From: CBETVX01 sp965539935
GTDB lineage: Bacteria; Bacillota; Clostridia; Peptostreptococcales; Caminicellaceae
Direction of reading: 5' to 3'
Assembly: GCA_965539935.1 (NCBI GenBank)
Contig: CBETVX010000010.1
Location: 1 to 64,000, forward strand
Length of the DNA: 64,000 nt
Made by a program: the position numbers and the translations under genes. The notes beneath the pieces were generated by a model. The model was given only the letters and a program-made list of their open reading frames with translations. It ran no database searches and was not told where the DNA came from. The first letter of the stretch is position 1. Each line of letters starts with the position of its first letter. Of the stretch, positions 50,581-59,284 are shown in pieces.

Positions 50581-52317
50581 TTAATCATTAATTCCATAGC
50601 TTTCTAATTTGTAATACAAAGTGGGTCTAGGAACATTAAGTAATTTTGCAGCTTTAGTTTTATTGCCATTGGCTATTTTTAATGCTCTTTTTATAGTTTC
50701 TATTTCTACTCTTTTCTTTGCTTCATTTAAGTCTAATGGATAATCTTTAAATGTCTTTGTGGTGATTTTTTCATTCAATATATTGTCAGGCAGTGATTCC
50801 TTCGTAATAATATTATTCCTACACATTACTACTAAATATTCCACTGTATTCTTGAGTTCTCTGATATTTCCCTTCCAATTATATCCCTCTAAAATTTTAA
50901 TAACTTCAGTATCTATTTCAGGAACTTTCATATTATTTTTTTTACAAAACTCATTCAAGAAATGATTGACAAGAATAATTACATCTCCATTCCTTTCCCT
51001 CAAAGGCGGAAGTTTTATTTCCACAACATTTAGTCTATAATATAAATCTTCTCTAAATCTACCTTTTTCCACCATTTCCTTTAAATCTTTATTAGTAGCT
51101 GATATAACCCTTATATTAACAGCTATATTTTTCTCTCCTCCTACTCTTCTAAACTCCTTTTCTTGAAGTACTCTAAGAAGCTTTGCTTGCATATATAAAG
51201 GCATGTCTCCTATTTCATCAAGAAAAAGAGTACCCCCGTTGGCAAGTTCAATAACACCTATCTTTCCTTTTCTTTTAGCGCCAGTAAAGGCACCTTCTTC
51301 ATATCCAAAGAGTTCACTTTCAAAAAGCCCCGAGGGAATTGCACTACAATTAACAGGAACAAACAACCCATTTCTCCCACTATGTTCATGAATTGCCCTT
51401 GCAAAAACCTCCTTTCCCGTTCCACTTTCACCAGTCATAAATATAGTAGTTTCAGTCTTAGCTACATGTCTGGCAAGTTGAATTTTGCTAAGAAGTTTAG
51501 GACTTTTTCCAATAATATTACCAAAGTTGTCGTCCGTAAACTTTTTTACTTCATCCCGTAAAAAGTCTACAGTAGTATTTGCCCTTTCAAGTTGTTGGGA
51601 TAATTCCATTACTTCCGTCACATCCCTTTCACTAGATACAGCACCGATCAATTCACCTTTATAAAATATTGGTATTGCACTAATAACAACATAGGAACCT
51701 TTTCTTGGAGAATGATATACATTACTTATTTTTTTTCGGTTTTTTAGTACCTTTAGAAGCATGGCATTTGGAAAAAAATCTTTTAACTTCTTGCCTATGA
51801 TTTCATGGGATGATAAATTATATAATTTTTCAGCCCTGTCATTCCACAAAAGGACGGTACCTTCCGTATCAATCGTGCACACAGCTTCATGGATATTATT
51901 AATTATATGTTTTAACTTCTCACTCATCTCTTCAAATTTCATATAGTAATAATCACGGATTTCTTTTTCACGTATTACACCAATTATTTTTCCATCTTTA
52001 ACAACTGGAAGTCTACCAATTTTTCTTTTTACCATAATGTTCCTACAATTAATTAGTGTTTCATTTTCTTCAATCGTTATCAGATTTTCTATAACAAACT
52101 GACCAACTGAACTTTCAACCTCTTCTTTGATTTTAGATATATCTGTTAATGTGACCACTCCATAAACCTCATCTTTTTCATCAACAATAAACGCTTCTCT
52201 AAGATTATTATTCATCATTAATTTTATAGCAGATTTAATCTTTTCATCCTTATTTATAGTAATAAATTTTTTTGACATAACATCTTTAACTATAATATTT
52301 GGAGAAAATAGTAACAT
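50581..52317 (-). CDS. prdR: Sigma-54-dependent activator PrdR
   Basis: A 578-residue enhancer-binding protein. Residues 1-125 are a pair of CBS domains (VKDVMSKKFITINKDEK and the second half), about 130-240 a PAS domain (AVCTIDTEGTVLLWNDRAE), then the AAA+ domain with Walker A GESGTGKEVFARAIH, the sigma-54 contact loop GAFTGA and Walker B GGTLFLDEIGD. The C-terminal Fis-type helix-turn-helix is NKTKAAKLLNVPRPTLYYKL. In C. difficile and relatives PrdR activates prd genes in response to proline. It is separately terminated and lies directly upstream of a sigma-54 promoter before prdC. Confidence 0.94.
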   Translation of the reverse strand: MLLFSPNIIVKDVMSKKFITINKDEKIKSAIKLMMNNNLREAFIVDEKDEVYGVVTLTDISKIKEEVESSVGQFVIENLITIEENETLINCRNIMVKRKIGRLPVVKDGKIIGVIREKEIRDYYYMKFEEMSEKLKHIINNIHEAVCTIDTEGTVLLWNDRAEKLYNLSSHEIIGKKLKDFFPNAMLLKVLKNRKKISNVYHSPRKGSYVVISAIPIFYKGELIGAVSSERDVTEVMELSQQLERANTTVDFLRDEVKKFTDDNFGNIIGKSPKLLSKIQLARHVAKTETTIFMTGESGTGKEVFARAIHEHSGRNGLFVPVNCSAIPSGLFESELFGYEEGAFTGAKRKGKIGVIELANGGTLFLDEIGDMPLYMQAKLLRVLQEKEFRRVGGEKNIAVNIRVISATNKDLKEMVEKGRFREDLYYRLNVVEIKLPPLRERNGDVIILVNHFLNEFCKKNNMKVPEIDTEVIKILEGYNWKGNIRELKNTVEYLVVMCRNNIITKESLPDNILNEKITTKTFKDYPLDLNEAKKRVEIETIKRALKIANGNKTKAAKLLNVPRPTLYYKLESYGIND

Positions 52318-52399
52318 ATTTTCACCTCTTTCTAAATATCTCTTCTATATGTTATCTATAATATATTAAAATTACATTTTATTCTAGCAAATAAAAAAA

Positions 52400-52417
52400 C
52401 TACTCTAAAAAGAGTAG
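52400..52417 (-). terminator. Intrinsic terminator after the Na/Pi cotransporter gene
   Basis: Seven-bp stem CTACTCT with AGAGTAG and four-base loop, then seven T residues on the minus strand. Confidence 0.88.
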
Positions 52418-52431
52418 CATTTATATATCTT

Positions 52432-54066
52432 CTAATTCTTTATATTATTTCTTATATCTAATACTGATAAAGCTATATTTGAAGCGTGATCAGCTATTCT
52501 CTCCAAATTACTTATTATATCTAAAAATATTACTGCTGAAGCTGGAGTGCATTTTTGTCCACTAAGTCTAGAGATATGATTTGCTCTTAATGTTTTTTCC
52601 ATGATATTAATTTCTTTTTCCCTTTCTACTACTCTTTTTGCAATGTTTAAGTCTCCAGTTTTAAGAGCGGTTAAAGATTCTTTATATGATTTTAAAACCC
52701 AGTCACCCATTACTTTAAGGTCATCTAGGGCTTGAGTAGAAAACTTAAGCCTATTCTCTATTCTATAAATAGCAAGTTCTGCTAAATTATCGGCATGGTC
52801 TCCTACCCTTTCAATATCGTTTATAGTACTAAATAATCCATCAATTATCTCTCTTTGTTCTGCAGATATTTCTTCATTGGATATCTTAAGTAAATAACTT
52901 GCTATATCCTTCTCCACATCATTAATGATTTTCTCCAGTTCAAAAGTATTCTTTGCCTTTTGTTCATCCAAATCTAAAAATGATGCTATAGCATTATTAT
53001 AGGATTTTATTACTATATTACCCATATGCAAAACTTCCTTCATAACTTGAACCATAGCTATAGAAGGTGCCTCTAATATTCTATCATCTAGATACTTTAT
53101 TCCTGGAAGCTTAGACCCTTCATTGGGGTCAAAGGGTATTATTTTATTGACAATAGATACTAAAACTGGAGCAAAGGGAATAAATATCATTGTATTAACT
53201 ATGTTAAAAAATGTATGCATATTTGCAATCTGTCTTGCAGGATTTTTAGATATAGTAGTCATTATTTTTACTGTAGGCCCTGTTAAAATCAAAACAAAAA
53301 TTAATGCACCAAACAAATTAAATAGAAAATGTATAAGTGCTGACCTTTTTGCAGTTTTATTAGCTCCAACACTTGAAATAAGCGCTGTAGTACAAGTACC
53401 TATATTAGCCCCTAAAATAATTGGAAAAGCCCATTCTATTGTTATAACCTCTTGACTTCCTAAGGCTATCAATAATGCAATGGTTGCACTACTGCTTTGT
53501 ATCATTGCAGTAATTGCAAAGCCTAATAATAAAGCTAACAAATTGTCAGTAATATTATCAATACCAAAACTATTAATTAGATTATATATATTTTGGGATT
53601 CCTTTAATATAAAAGAAGCATTTTTCATATAATCTATGCCAATAAACAAGACACCAAATCCAATTAGTATTTCACCTATACTTTTCGTCTTTCTATCAGA
53701 TGAAAACAACCAAATCCATACTCCAATTCCAACAGTAATTGGTACTAATGATATAAGATCAAATGAAATTAATTGAGTAGTAAAAGTAGTACCGATATTA
53801 GCTCCCATAATTATGCCTACTGCATTTATGAGGGGCATTATACCTGAATTAACAAAACCCACAATCATTACTGTTGTAGCACTACTACTCTGAACAATCA
53901 TAGTAACAATGGCCCCAACGATAACTCCCATAACTCTATTACTTGTAAAGCTTTCAATGAACCTCTTCATTTGATCTCCAACAGTCTTCTCTAGACCTGT
54001 TGCCAAAACATTCATTCCATATAGAAAGAGAGCCAAGCCCCCTAACAAATTTACTAAAATACCCAT
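52432..54066 (-). CDS. Na/Pi cotransporter family protein with PhoU domain
   Basis: A 544-residue protein. The first 310 residues form a membrane domain with two inverted Na/Pi cotransporter repeats: TMIVQSSSATTVMIVGFVNSG and TAMIQSSSATIALLIALGS, the QSSSA motifs of type II sodium-phosphate transporters. The last 200 residues are a helical PhoU-like cytoplasmic domain with repeated acidic helix motifs (NDIERVGDHADN and SNLERIADHASN). It probably moves phosphate with sodium under PhoU-domain control. It stands alone with its own terminator. Confidence 0.92.
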   Translation of the reverse strand: MGILVNLLGGLALFLYGMNVLATGLEKTVGDQMKRFIESFTSNRVMGVIVGAIVTMIVQSSSATTVMIVGFVNSGIMPLINAVGIIMGANIGTTFTTQLISFDLISLVPITVGIGVWIWLFSSDRKTKSIGEILIGFGVLFIGIDYMKNASFILKESQNIYNLINSFGIDNITDNLLALLLGFAITAMIQSSSATIALLIALGSQEVITIEWAFPIILGANIGTCTTALISSVGANKTAKRSALIHFLFNLFGALIFVLILTGPTVKIMTTISKNPARQIANMHTFFNIVNTMIFIPFAPVLVSIVNKIIPFDPNEGSKLPGIKYLDDRILEAPSIAMVQVMKEVLHMGNIVIKSYNNAIASFLDLDEQKAKNTFELEKIINDVEKDIASYLLKISNEEISAEQREIIDGLFSTINDIERVGDHADNLAELAIYRIENRLKFSTQALDDLKVMGDWVLKSYKESLTALKTGDLNIAKRVVEREKEINIMEKTLRANHISRLSGQKCTPASAVIFLDIISNLERIADHASNIALSVLDIRNNIKN

Positions 54067-54182
54067 TGACTTTCCCCCTAATTATTCCCCCTCAAATATA
54101 CTTGTTTCTCACAATAATATAATTTGTAATACTAAGTGTTAAAATTATGTTAAATGTTAATATGTCTTTCTTATTAAATTTG

Positions 54183-54653
54183 CTATATCATTTTAGGAAA
54201 TGATAATTGTCTCAATGCTTCAAACAAAACAATAGCAACAGAATTAGAAAGATTTAGTGATCTAGCTTTTGGATTTTCTATCATAGGGATTTTAATTCGT
54301 CTATCATTATATTTCTTATGTATTTCTTCGGGCAAGCCAGCTGTTTCTTTTCCAAATATAATAAAACACTCGTCCTCATACTTCACATCTGTATAAAATT
54401 TATCTGCTTTGGTAGTTGAAAAATAAAATTTACCATTAGAATGTGTATTAAAAAAATCATCCAACCCTTCATAGGTTTTCACATCAAGTAAATCCCAATA
54501 GTCTAAACCAGCTCTTTTTAAATACTTATTTTCCAATGAAAAACCTAAAGGTTTAATTAAATGAAGTCTACTTCCAGTAATAGCACAACTCCTAGCTATA
54601 TTACCAGTATTTTGTGGAATATCTGGCTGAAATAATACAATATTAATGGCCAT
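54183..54653 (-). CDS. trmL: tRNA (cytidine/uridine-34 2'-O)-methyltransferase TrmL
   Basis: A 156-residue SPOUT methyltransferase that modifies the wobble base of tRNA-Leu. The small single-domain form is recognised by NIVLFQPDIPQNTGNIARSC at the N-terminus and the knot motifs FGKETAGLP, RIKIPM and SLNLSNSVAIVLFEALRQ. Length is typical. It starts five bases after cheX, so the two are probably co-transcribed although functionally unrelated. Confidence 0.95.
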   Translation of the reverse strand: MAINIVLFQPDIPQNTGNIARSCAITGSRLHLIKPLGFSLENKYLKRAGLDYWDLLDVKTYEGLDDFFNTHSNGKFYFSTTKADKFYTDVKYEDECFIIFGKETAGLPEEIHKKYNDRRIKIPMIENPKARSLNLSNSVAIVLFEALRQLSFPKMI

Positions 54654-54658
54654 AACAT

Positions 54659-55120
54659 CTACTCCTTTACTAGAATATTAAGCTCTACTCTTTTATTCTC
54701 TGTTTCTATGGGAATACAAATGGAATTCATCTTGTCAGTAGAAATTGATAAACCTTGTCCAATCATTAATGTAGGAGGGGTTATATCTATTTTAATATTA
54801 GAATTAAAAAGCAATGTCGCTGAATTACCCATTATCATATTACCAAGTTCAGAAAGAGCACTTTTGGACATCTCATTTAATTCAGTTACTTCCATTCCTA
54901 CCATCATATTAGACACAATAGTTAGAGCAATGTCTAAATCTATACTAATCAAAGCTTGTCCCTTTATATCTCCAGTAATTCCAATTATAATAATTACATT
55001 TGCTGCATCATAAGGACTAGTCTTTATAAATGGTTTTCCTATGTTAAAATCTATGCCTGTCATCTGTGTCAATACTTCCTTACTAGCTTTAATAAATGGA
55101 TTTATATATTCAGCCCTCAA
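54659..55120 (-). CDS. cheX: CheX-type CheY-P phosphatase
   Basis: A 153-residue protein of the CheC/CheX family, which dephosphorylates CheY-P. The ExxN phosphatase motif is seen in LSELGNMIMGNSATLL near residue 90. Start is TTG at 55120 with GGAGGG seven bases upstream, giving LRAEYINPFIKASKEVL. Other chemotaxis genes are not in this window, so the partner CheY must lie elsewhere; related stand-alone proteins may also serve other response regulators. Confidence 0.88.
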   Translation of the reverse strand: MRAEYINPFIKASKEVLTQMTGIDFNIGKPFIKTSPYDAANVIIIIGITGDIKGQALISIDLDIALTIVSNMMVGMEVTELNEMSKSALSELGNMIMGNSATLLFNSNIKIDITPPTLMIGQGLSISTDKMNSICIPIETENKRVELNILVKE

Positions 55121-55476
55121 TAAAATCCCTCCAGTTAAAATGAGATAGTTTTCACCATATATATCTTCAAATTATAACATAATAAAGTTATCAATTCTTT
55201 AAATATGGGTTATATTTATGTTCCAGGTTAAATATTTAGTTTTTATTATACCCTTACTTAAATACTGATATAATTAATATAAAATGTAGCACAGTTATAT
55301 TCCCAAGGTAAACTTAGTTTCTTTTCTATGTCCTAAGGGTCTATCCAAAATCTTAAATACAACATTTGCTTCTCCATTTACATAATCTTATCTGAAAAAG
55401 ATAGAGCAGTTATAAAATAAAAAAATACTGAGCTTAAATAGTTCTCAGTATCATAATAATTATTATATAATATTTT
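55121..55476. other. Intergenic region with one terminator
   Basis: This 356-bp AT-rich stretch contains the cheX ribosome binding site and a terminator at 55425-55451. A 30-codon open stretch on the minus strand (55387-55295) looked like possible gene debris but matches nothing I know. I see nothing else. Confidence 0.6.
55425..55451 (-). terminator. Intrinsic terminator after the DUF362 gene
   Basis: Eight-bp stem ATACTGAG with CTCAGTAT and 11-base loop, then TTTTTTTATTTT on the minus strand. Confidence 0.85.
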
Positions 55477-56409
55477 TTATTGATTTCCATGAATATTTTT
55501 TATTTTCCCTTTATCTATCACTATTTCCTTATCAAAAGCAAGTCTACTAAATAGTCTTTCGGCTTCTTCAAGACTAATTCCCAATAATTTCATATTTTCA
55601 GGTTTAGCTTCTCCTATGCCTTCTTTATAAAGTCTATACAAATAATATACTGCTTGAGGTAAAAAGCCTAATAATCTTGCTCCAATGGTATCCACGGCTA
55701 CTGGGTCGGTTCCAGCTATTATTAATCCCGGGCTATCTACCGCTTTACCAGATGAAGGTCCCGTTCCTATCATAGCTTTATCTGCACTTACTATATTTAA
55801 ATCAATGGGAATACTTTTAGCCATAGCTACTATAAATCCATGTAAATCTTCATGTATTCCTAGTTTCTTTTTAGGAAATCCATGGATTTCTGCTGGAGGC
55901 CAACCAAGAGCAATATTTTTAATAGCGCCAGTCATTGTAGCCTCCTCATGCTGTTTTAATTGGGTAAAGGATATTAGCACATCGGTTTTATGAATCAATT
56001 CATTTATTTTAGTGGAAGGAACAATTGGATGATCTAAATTAAGATTTACATATGGACCATAATTCAAGTCAACAAATTCTACATCCTCTTCTTGAATTAT
56101 TCTATCATATCCTACATACTTCATAACTTGAGGAGTTGGTGTTCCTCCAGAACCTGTTGCTACAGTTATTTTTGAAGGTTTTTTTACCTTTATATATCTA
56201 ATAAGTTTTTGGAGAGTTTGGGGTCCAACAACTGTTCCAGTATTAGGAGTGTTATCCTTAACCCAATTAGGCGTTATAACTACCCTATCCCCAGTCTTTA
56301 TTATTTCATTTATTGGCAATAGATCTAACGCTTTAGTTAAGGACTCACCTTCATTTTCGTCCTTCATTATCGCTACTATGGGCTCTGTCTTTCTTCTCTT
56401 ATTTCTCAA
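55477..56409 (-). CDS. DUF362 domain protein without ferredoxin part
   Basis: A 310-residue DUF362 protein. A TTG start at 56409 is preferred because GAGGTG is six bases upstream; an in-frame GTG at 56418 is part of that site. DUF362 features are VVITPNWVKDN, VATGSGGTPTPQVMKYVGY, SFTQLKQHEEATMTGAIKN and GTDPVAVDTIGARLLG. No cysteine-rich cluster is present, unlike the DUF362 genes at 38.8 and 56.9 kb. The reaction is unknown. It has its own terminator and is separated from the next gene by 444 bp, so it is probably monocistronic. Confidence 0.85.
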   Translation of the reverse strand: MRNKRRKTEPIVAIMKDENEGESLTKALDLLPINEIIKTGDRVVITPNWVKDNTPNTGTVVGPQTLQKLIRYIKVKKPSKITVATGSGGTPTPQVMKYVGYDRIIQEEDVEFVDLNYGPYVNLNLDHPIVPSTKINELIHKTDVLISFTQLKQHEEATMTGAIKNIALGWPPAEIHGFPKKKLGIHEDLHGFIVAMAKSIPIDLNIVSADKAMIGTGPSSGKAVDSPGLIIAGTDPVAVDTIGARLLGFLPQAVYYLYRLYKEGIGEAKPENMKLLGISLEEAERLFSRLAFDKEIVIDKGKIKNIHGNQ

Positions 56410-56853
56410 TACTATCACCTCAAAAAAGATTTTTAGTGATATTATTGTTGTTTTAATTATACTCTATTCATAAAACATATAATTTTTATACTATTATATA
56501 AGCTAAATTCCATATCATCATAATAAATAATTTGTAGCTTGAAAGGATATATTAGTATGTCTAATTTTTTTTAATATTATATTATCTTTTTATATATTAG
56601 GATCCTTATGAAAGATATATTAGCTTCAAAAATAGAATCAAATAACCTATAGTCAAGACAAATTCCTATTACTGTATTTTGAGAACCTGTTTCTATCAAG
56701 ATATTTGATAGAAAATAATCCATATTTAAAAAGCTTATTACAATCTAAAAAAGGAACCCCCTCATATAAGGTAGTTCCTTAAAAGAATAATGTTCCACTT
56801 AAAAATATCTGTTATTAAATGAAACACCTTAATGTTAATATTACTATTTTTTA
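56410..56853. other. Intergenic region with inverted repeat and terminator
   Basis: This 444-bp AT-rich gap holds a nine-bp inverted repeat at 56691-56713 (TTCTATCAA and TTGATAGAA around a five-base spacer) and a terminator at 56745-56780. No coding stretch, promoter or known RNA was recognised. Confidence 0.6.
56745..56780 (-). terminator. Intrinsic terminator of the uppP-DUF362 operon
   Basis: Stem AAGGAAC with GTTCCTT, extended inward by partial pairing, then six T residues on the minus strand. It lies 73 bp past the DUF362 stop. Confidence 0.8.
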
Positions 56854-58002
56854 CTACAACTTAGCCAATAATTTCATAAGTAAAGGTCTATGAATCTTTA
56901 CAGCTTTGACGGGACATAGCTCTTGACAGCAAAAACAACGAATACACCCTTCTAAATCAACCTCTGGTTTTCCACTTGTAATATCTATTACATTAGGAGG
57001 ACAACTATCTGCACAGTCACCACATCCTACGCACTTACTATGAATAAATACAGGCTTTGGTTCTAGTAAACCATTTATAATATCTCCTATAAATTTCGGT
57101 ACCTTCCCTTCTAGAAGATTGACACTTCTTATTGGAGGTATTACAAAATCCTTTACTTCAAATTCACTTATTTCACCACCTAATAGCTCTATATCCTCAA
57201 GATTGCCACTACATAATCCCCTTTCAATACATCTTGCTATGGTTGGAACTTTCATAGGCTTTAATCCTATTATATTGGTTGCTACTACATCTAGATGATA
57301 TGGACTAGTAGAAGCAATAACTGCTCCCACCTCCCTAGGATCTCCTCCACTTGGACCAGCACCTTCCATTCCCACTATTCCATCCATAAATGATAGTATT
57401 GGTTTAGCAACTAAACATATATCAACGAGGGCATTTGAGAAATCAACATAATCTGGCATTCGTACATGATACTCCGCTTTTTCAAATCCCGCAACTATAC
57501 CAAACATATTTTTTACAGCCCCAGTAAAAGTCATCATACCATGGGTTTTTAATTTTGAAACTGATATAACTTTATCTACTTCTTTTAGAACCTCTATAGC
57601 TGTAATATTCTTAAGTATTATTCCATCTTCATTTTTTATATCTATTGAATTAGTATTATAGTTTAGAACAGCTCCTGTTTCCCTAGCTACTTCATCTATC
57701 CCACAAATTTTATAAATTCCACTTAAAGCCTTTGCGTTAAATGGTCCTCCAGGACTATCTCCAATAATAACCTGTGCACCATAATCAGTTAAAGCCTTTG
57801 CCAAAGCTTTTACAAAAATAGGATGGGTTGTTACGGCTTCCTCGGGTTTCTTTTTCATTAAAAGATTAATCTTTAACAGTACCTTTTCTCCTGGCTTTAT
57901 ATACTTTTCTAATCCTCCAAGATATTCTATACTTTTGTCAATAGCTTCTTTTACCCTTTTATAATCGTAAGAATTGCACTTTATAAGAGCTACTTTTTCC
58001 AT
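56854..58002 (-). CDS. DUF362 domain protein with C-terminal ferredoxin domain
   Basis: A 382-residue protein starting at ATG 58002 after GGAGG; an in-frame ATG at 58026 precedes that site and overlaps uppP. The DUF362 part has KPGEKVLLKINLLMKKKPEEA, GDSPGGPFN, SKLKTHGMMTFTGAVKN and GPSGGDPREVGAVIAS. The C-terminal part has two 4Fe-4S motifs, CVGCGDCADSCP and CIRCFCCQELCP, near residues 325-365. It may be an iron-sulfur electron carrier or reductase of unknown substrate. It begins 16 bases after uppP and is likely transcribed with it. Confidence 0.87.
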   Translation of the reverse strand: MEKVALIKCNSYDYKRVKEAIDKSIEYLGGLEKYIKPGEKVLLKINLLMKKKPEEAVTTHPIFVKALAKALTDYGAQVIIGDSPGGPFNAKALSGIYKICGIDEVARETGAVLNYNTNSIDIKNEDGIILKNITAIEVLKEVDKVISVSKLKTHGMMTFTGAVKNMFGIVAGFEKAEYHVRMPDYVDFSNALVDICLVAKPILSFMDGIVGMEGAGPSGGDPREVGAVIASTSPYHLDVVATNIIGLKPMKVPTIARCIERGLCSGNLEDIELLGGEISEFEVKDFVIPPIRSVNLLEGKVPKFIGDIINGLLEPKPVFIHSKCVGCGDCADSCPPNVIDITSGKPEVDLEGCIRCFCCQELCPVKAVKIHRPLLMKLLAKL

Positions 58003-58018
58003 ATAGTCCTCCTTGCGC

Positions 58019-58801
58019 TTATGCAAATATTAAAACAAGTATACCTAATATAATTCTATAATAGGCAAAGGGAGATAAATCTCTCTTCTTAATATAGTTC
58101 ATAAAAAAGGCTATCACTATATAGGCTACTACAAAGGATACAAAGGTTCCTATTCCAAGTATGAGCCATTCATAACTAGAATAATCAAATCCAACCTTTA
58201 CTAATTTTAATAGGGCTGCCCCAATTAATGTAGGAATGGCTAAAAAGAAGGAAAACTCTGCAGCAACTTTTCTTGAAAAGCCCAAAAATAATCCTCCCAT
58301 AATAGTAGATGCAGACCTTGACATTCCAGGCCATAGAGCTAGGCATTGAAATACACCTACTAAAAAGGCCTTACCATAAGTAATATGTCTTTCATGGGTT
58401 ATGATAGAACTTTTAACCCTTTTCTCTGAGTAGAGAAGGAGGATCGCCCCTACTATTAACGCTACTGCCACTGTGGTTGCATTAAAGAAGTGTTTATCTA
58501 TATAGTCTTCAAATAGCAATCCCAATATGACTGCTGGAATGACACCAACTGCAACCTTAAACCATAGGGAGAAATACTCTTTAAGACCCCTTTTATCTCT
58601 AAAATTAGGGAAAACTTTATCCTTAAAATAAATAAGTACAGCAAAAATAGCTCCCACTTGAATAACTACTGCAAAGGTATTGGCAAATGGACCTGTGAAA
58701 TCAAGATACTTATTTGCTAATATTAAATGTCCTGTTGAAGAAATAGGTAAAAATTCTGTTAGTCCTTCAATTATTCCTAGTATAATTGCTTTAATTATCA
58801 T
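58019..58801 (-). CDS. uppP: Undecaprenyl-diphosphatase UppP (BacA)
   Basis: A 260-residue integral membrane enzyme that dephosphorylates undecaprenyl pyrophosphate, recycling the lipid carrier for cell wall synthesis and giving bacitracin resistance. Signatures are GIIEGLTEFLPISSTGHLIL at residues 9-28 and LWPGMSRSASTIMGG in the second half. About eight helices are present. It is the first gene of a pair with the DUF362-ferredoxin protein, though no functional tie is known. Confidence 0.96.
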   Translation of the reverse strand: MIIKAIILGIIEGLTEFLPISSTGHLILANKYLDFTGPFANTFAVVIQVGAIFAVLIYFKDKVFPNFRDKRGLKEYFSLWFKVAVGVIPAVILGLLFEDYIDKHFFNATTVAVALIVGAILLLYSEKRVKSSIITHERHITYGKAFLVGVFQCLALWPGMSRSASTIMGGLFLGFSRKVAAEFSFFLAIPTLIGAALLKLVKVGFDYSSYEWLILGIGTFVSFVVAYIVIAFFMNYIKKRDLSPFAYYRIILGILVLIFA

Positions 58802-58872
58802 AGTTTACCTCCTAGTATAATTTATTTATCCATATTAAACCTTTATTACCAATCATATTTGGGCCACTCCCT

Positions 58873-58900
58873 AAAAAAAGTCCACTCTCCAAAGTGAACT
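58873..58900 (-). terminator. Intrinsic terminator downstream of the cob remnant
   Basis: Eight-bp stem AGTTCACT with AGTGGACT (one G-U pair), six-base loop, then seven T residues on the minus strand. It probably ends the cobS transcript, after the decayed cobC remnant. Confidence 0.85.
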
Positions 58901-59067
58901 AATACCTTTCCATCTATTATATTACTAAATAAAAAGATTTCATGTCCAAACTATAAAGATTTAAGAACAATAACATTAAAATCCTAAGCCATTCACAACC
59001 TCATTTATTATCAATACTTATTTATATAATAATATATTAACAAAGTTATAAATTTATGGCAATAAAT

Positions 59068-59258
59068 TTATTGATGCATCTCTTTTAAAATAAAAAATCC
59101 ATCTACATACTCCATTTTATTTATACCACAATTATTAACTATAAATTTCCAATAGCAATTAATATTATCACATACATCCTTAGATCAGACCATCCACAAA
59201 ACAAATTCTTTTCATTCATTTTTGACTCTCCATGGTTTACAAGTATAGCCTCTGACAT
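59068..59258 (-). pseudogene. cobC: Decayed cobC-like gene (alpha-ribazole phosphatase, histidine phosphatase family)
   Basis: Only the two ends of a histidine phosphatase gene remain. ATG 59258 has AGGAG upstream and encodes SEAILVNHGESKMNEKNLF then CGWSDLR, the histidine phosphatase start, but the catalytic RHG is NHG and the frame stops at 59139. A second frame, 59208-59068, encodes a C-terminal-like piece with CYWKFIVNNCGINKMEYVDG and ILKEMHQ, similar to the end of alpha-ribazole phosphatases. About 130 residues and the frame link are missing. It starts 26 bp after cobS, the usual operon partner. The family is clear by pattern; the exact member is inferred. Confidence 0.7.
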
Positions 59259-59284
59259 AGGATACTCCTATTAAATCAATAATT

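Noticed and set aside
55295..55387. A 30-codon open stretch on the minus strand with protein-like composition (contains VNGEANVVFKILDRPLGHRK)
   Set aside because: No start, no ribosome binding site and no family I can name. It may be gene debris, but chance cannot be excluded; BLASTX would decide.
59150..59258. Phosphoglycerate mutase gpmA as the identity of the remnant
   Set aside because: The N-terminal motif fits both families, but the C-terminal piece and the location after cobS favour an alpha-ribazole phosphatase. A gpm origin is not fully excluded.
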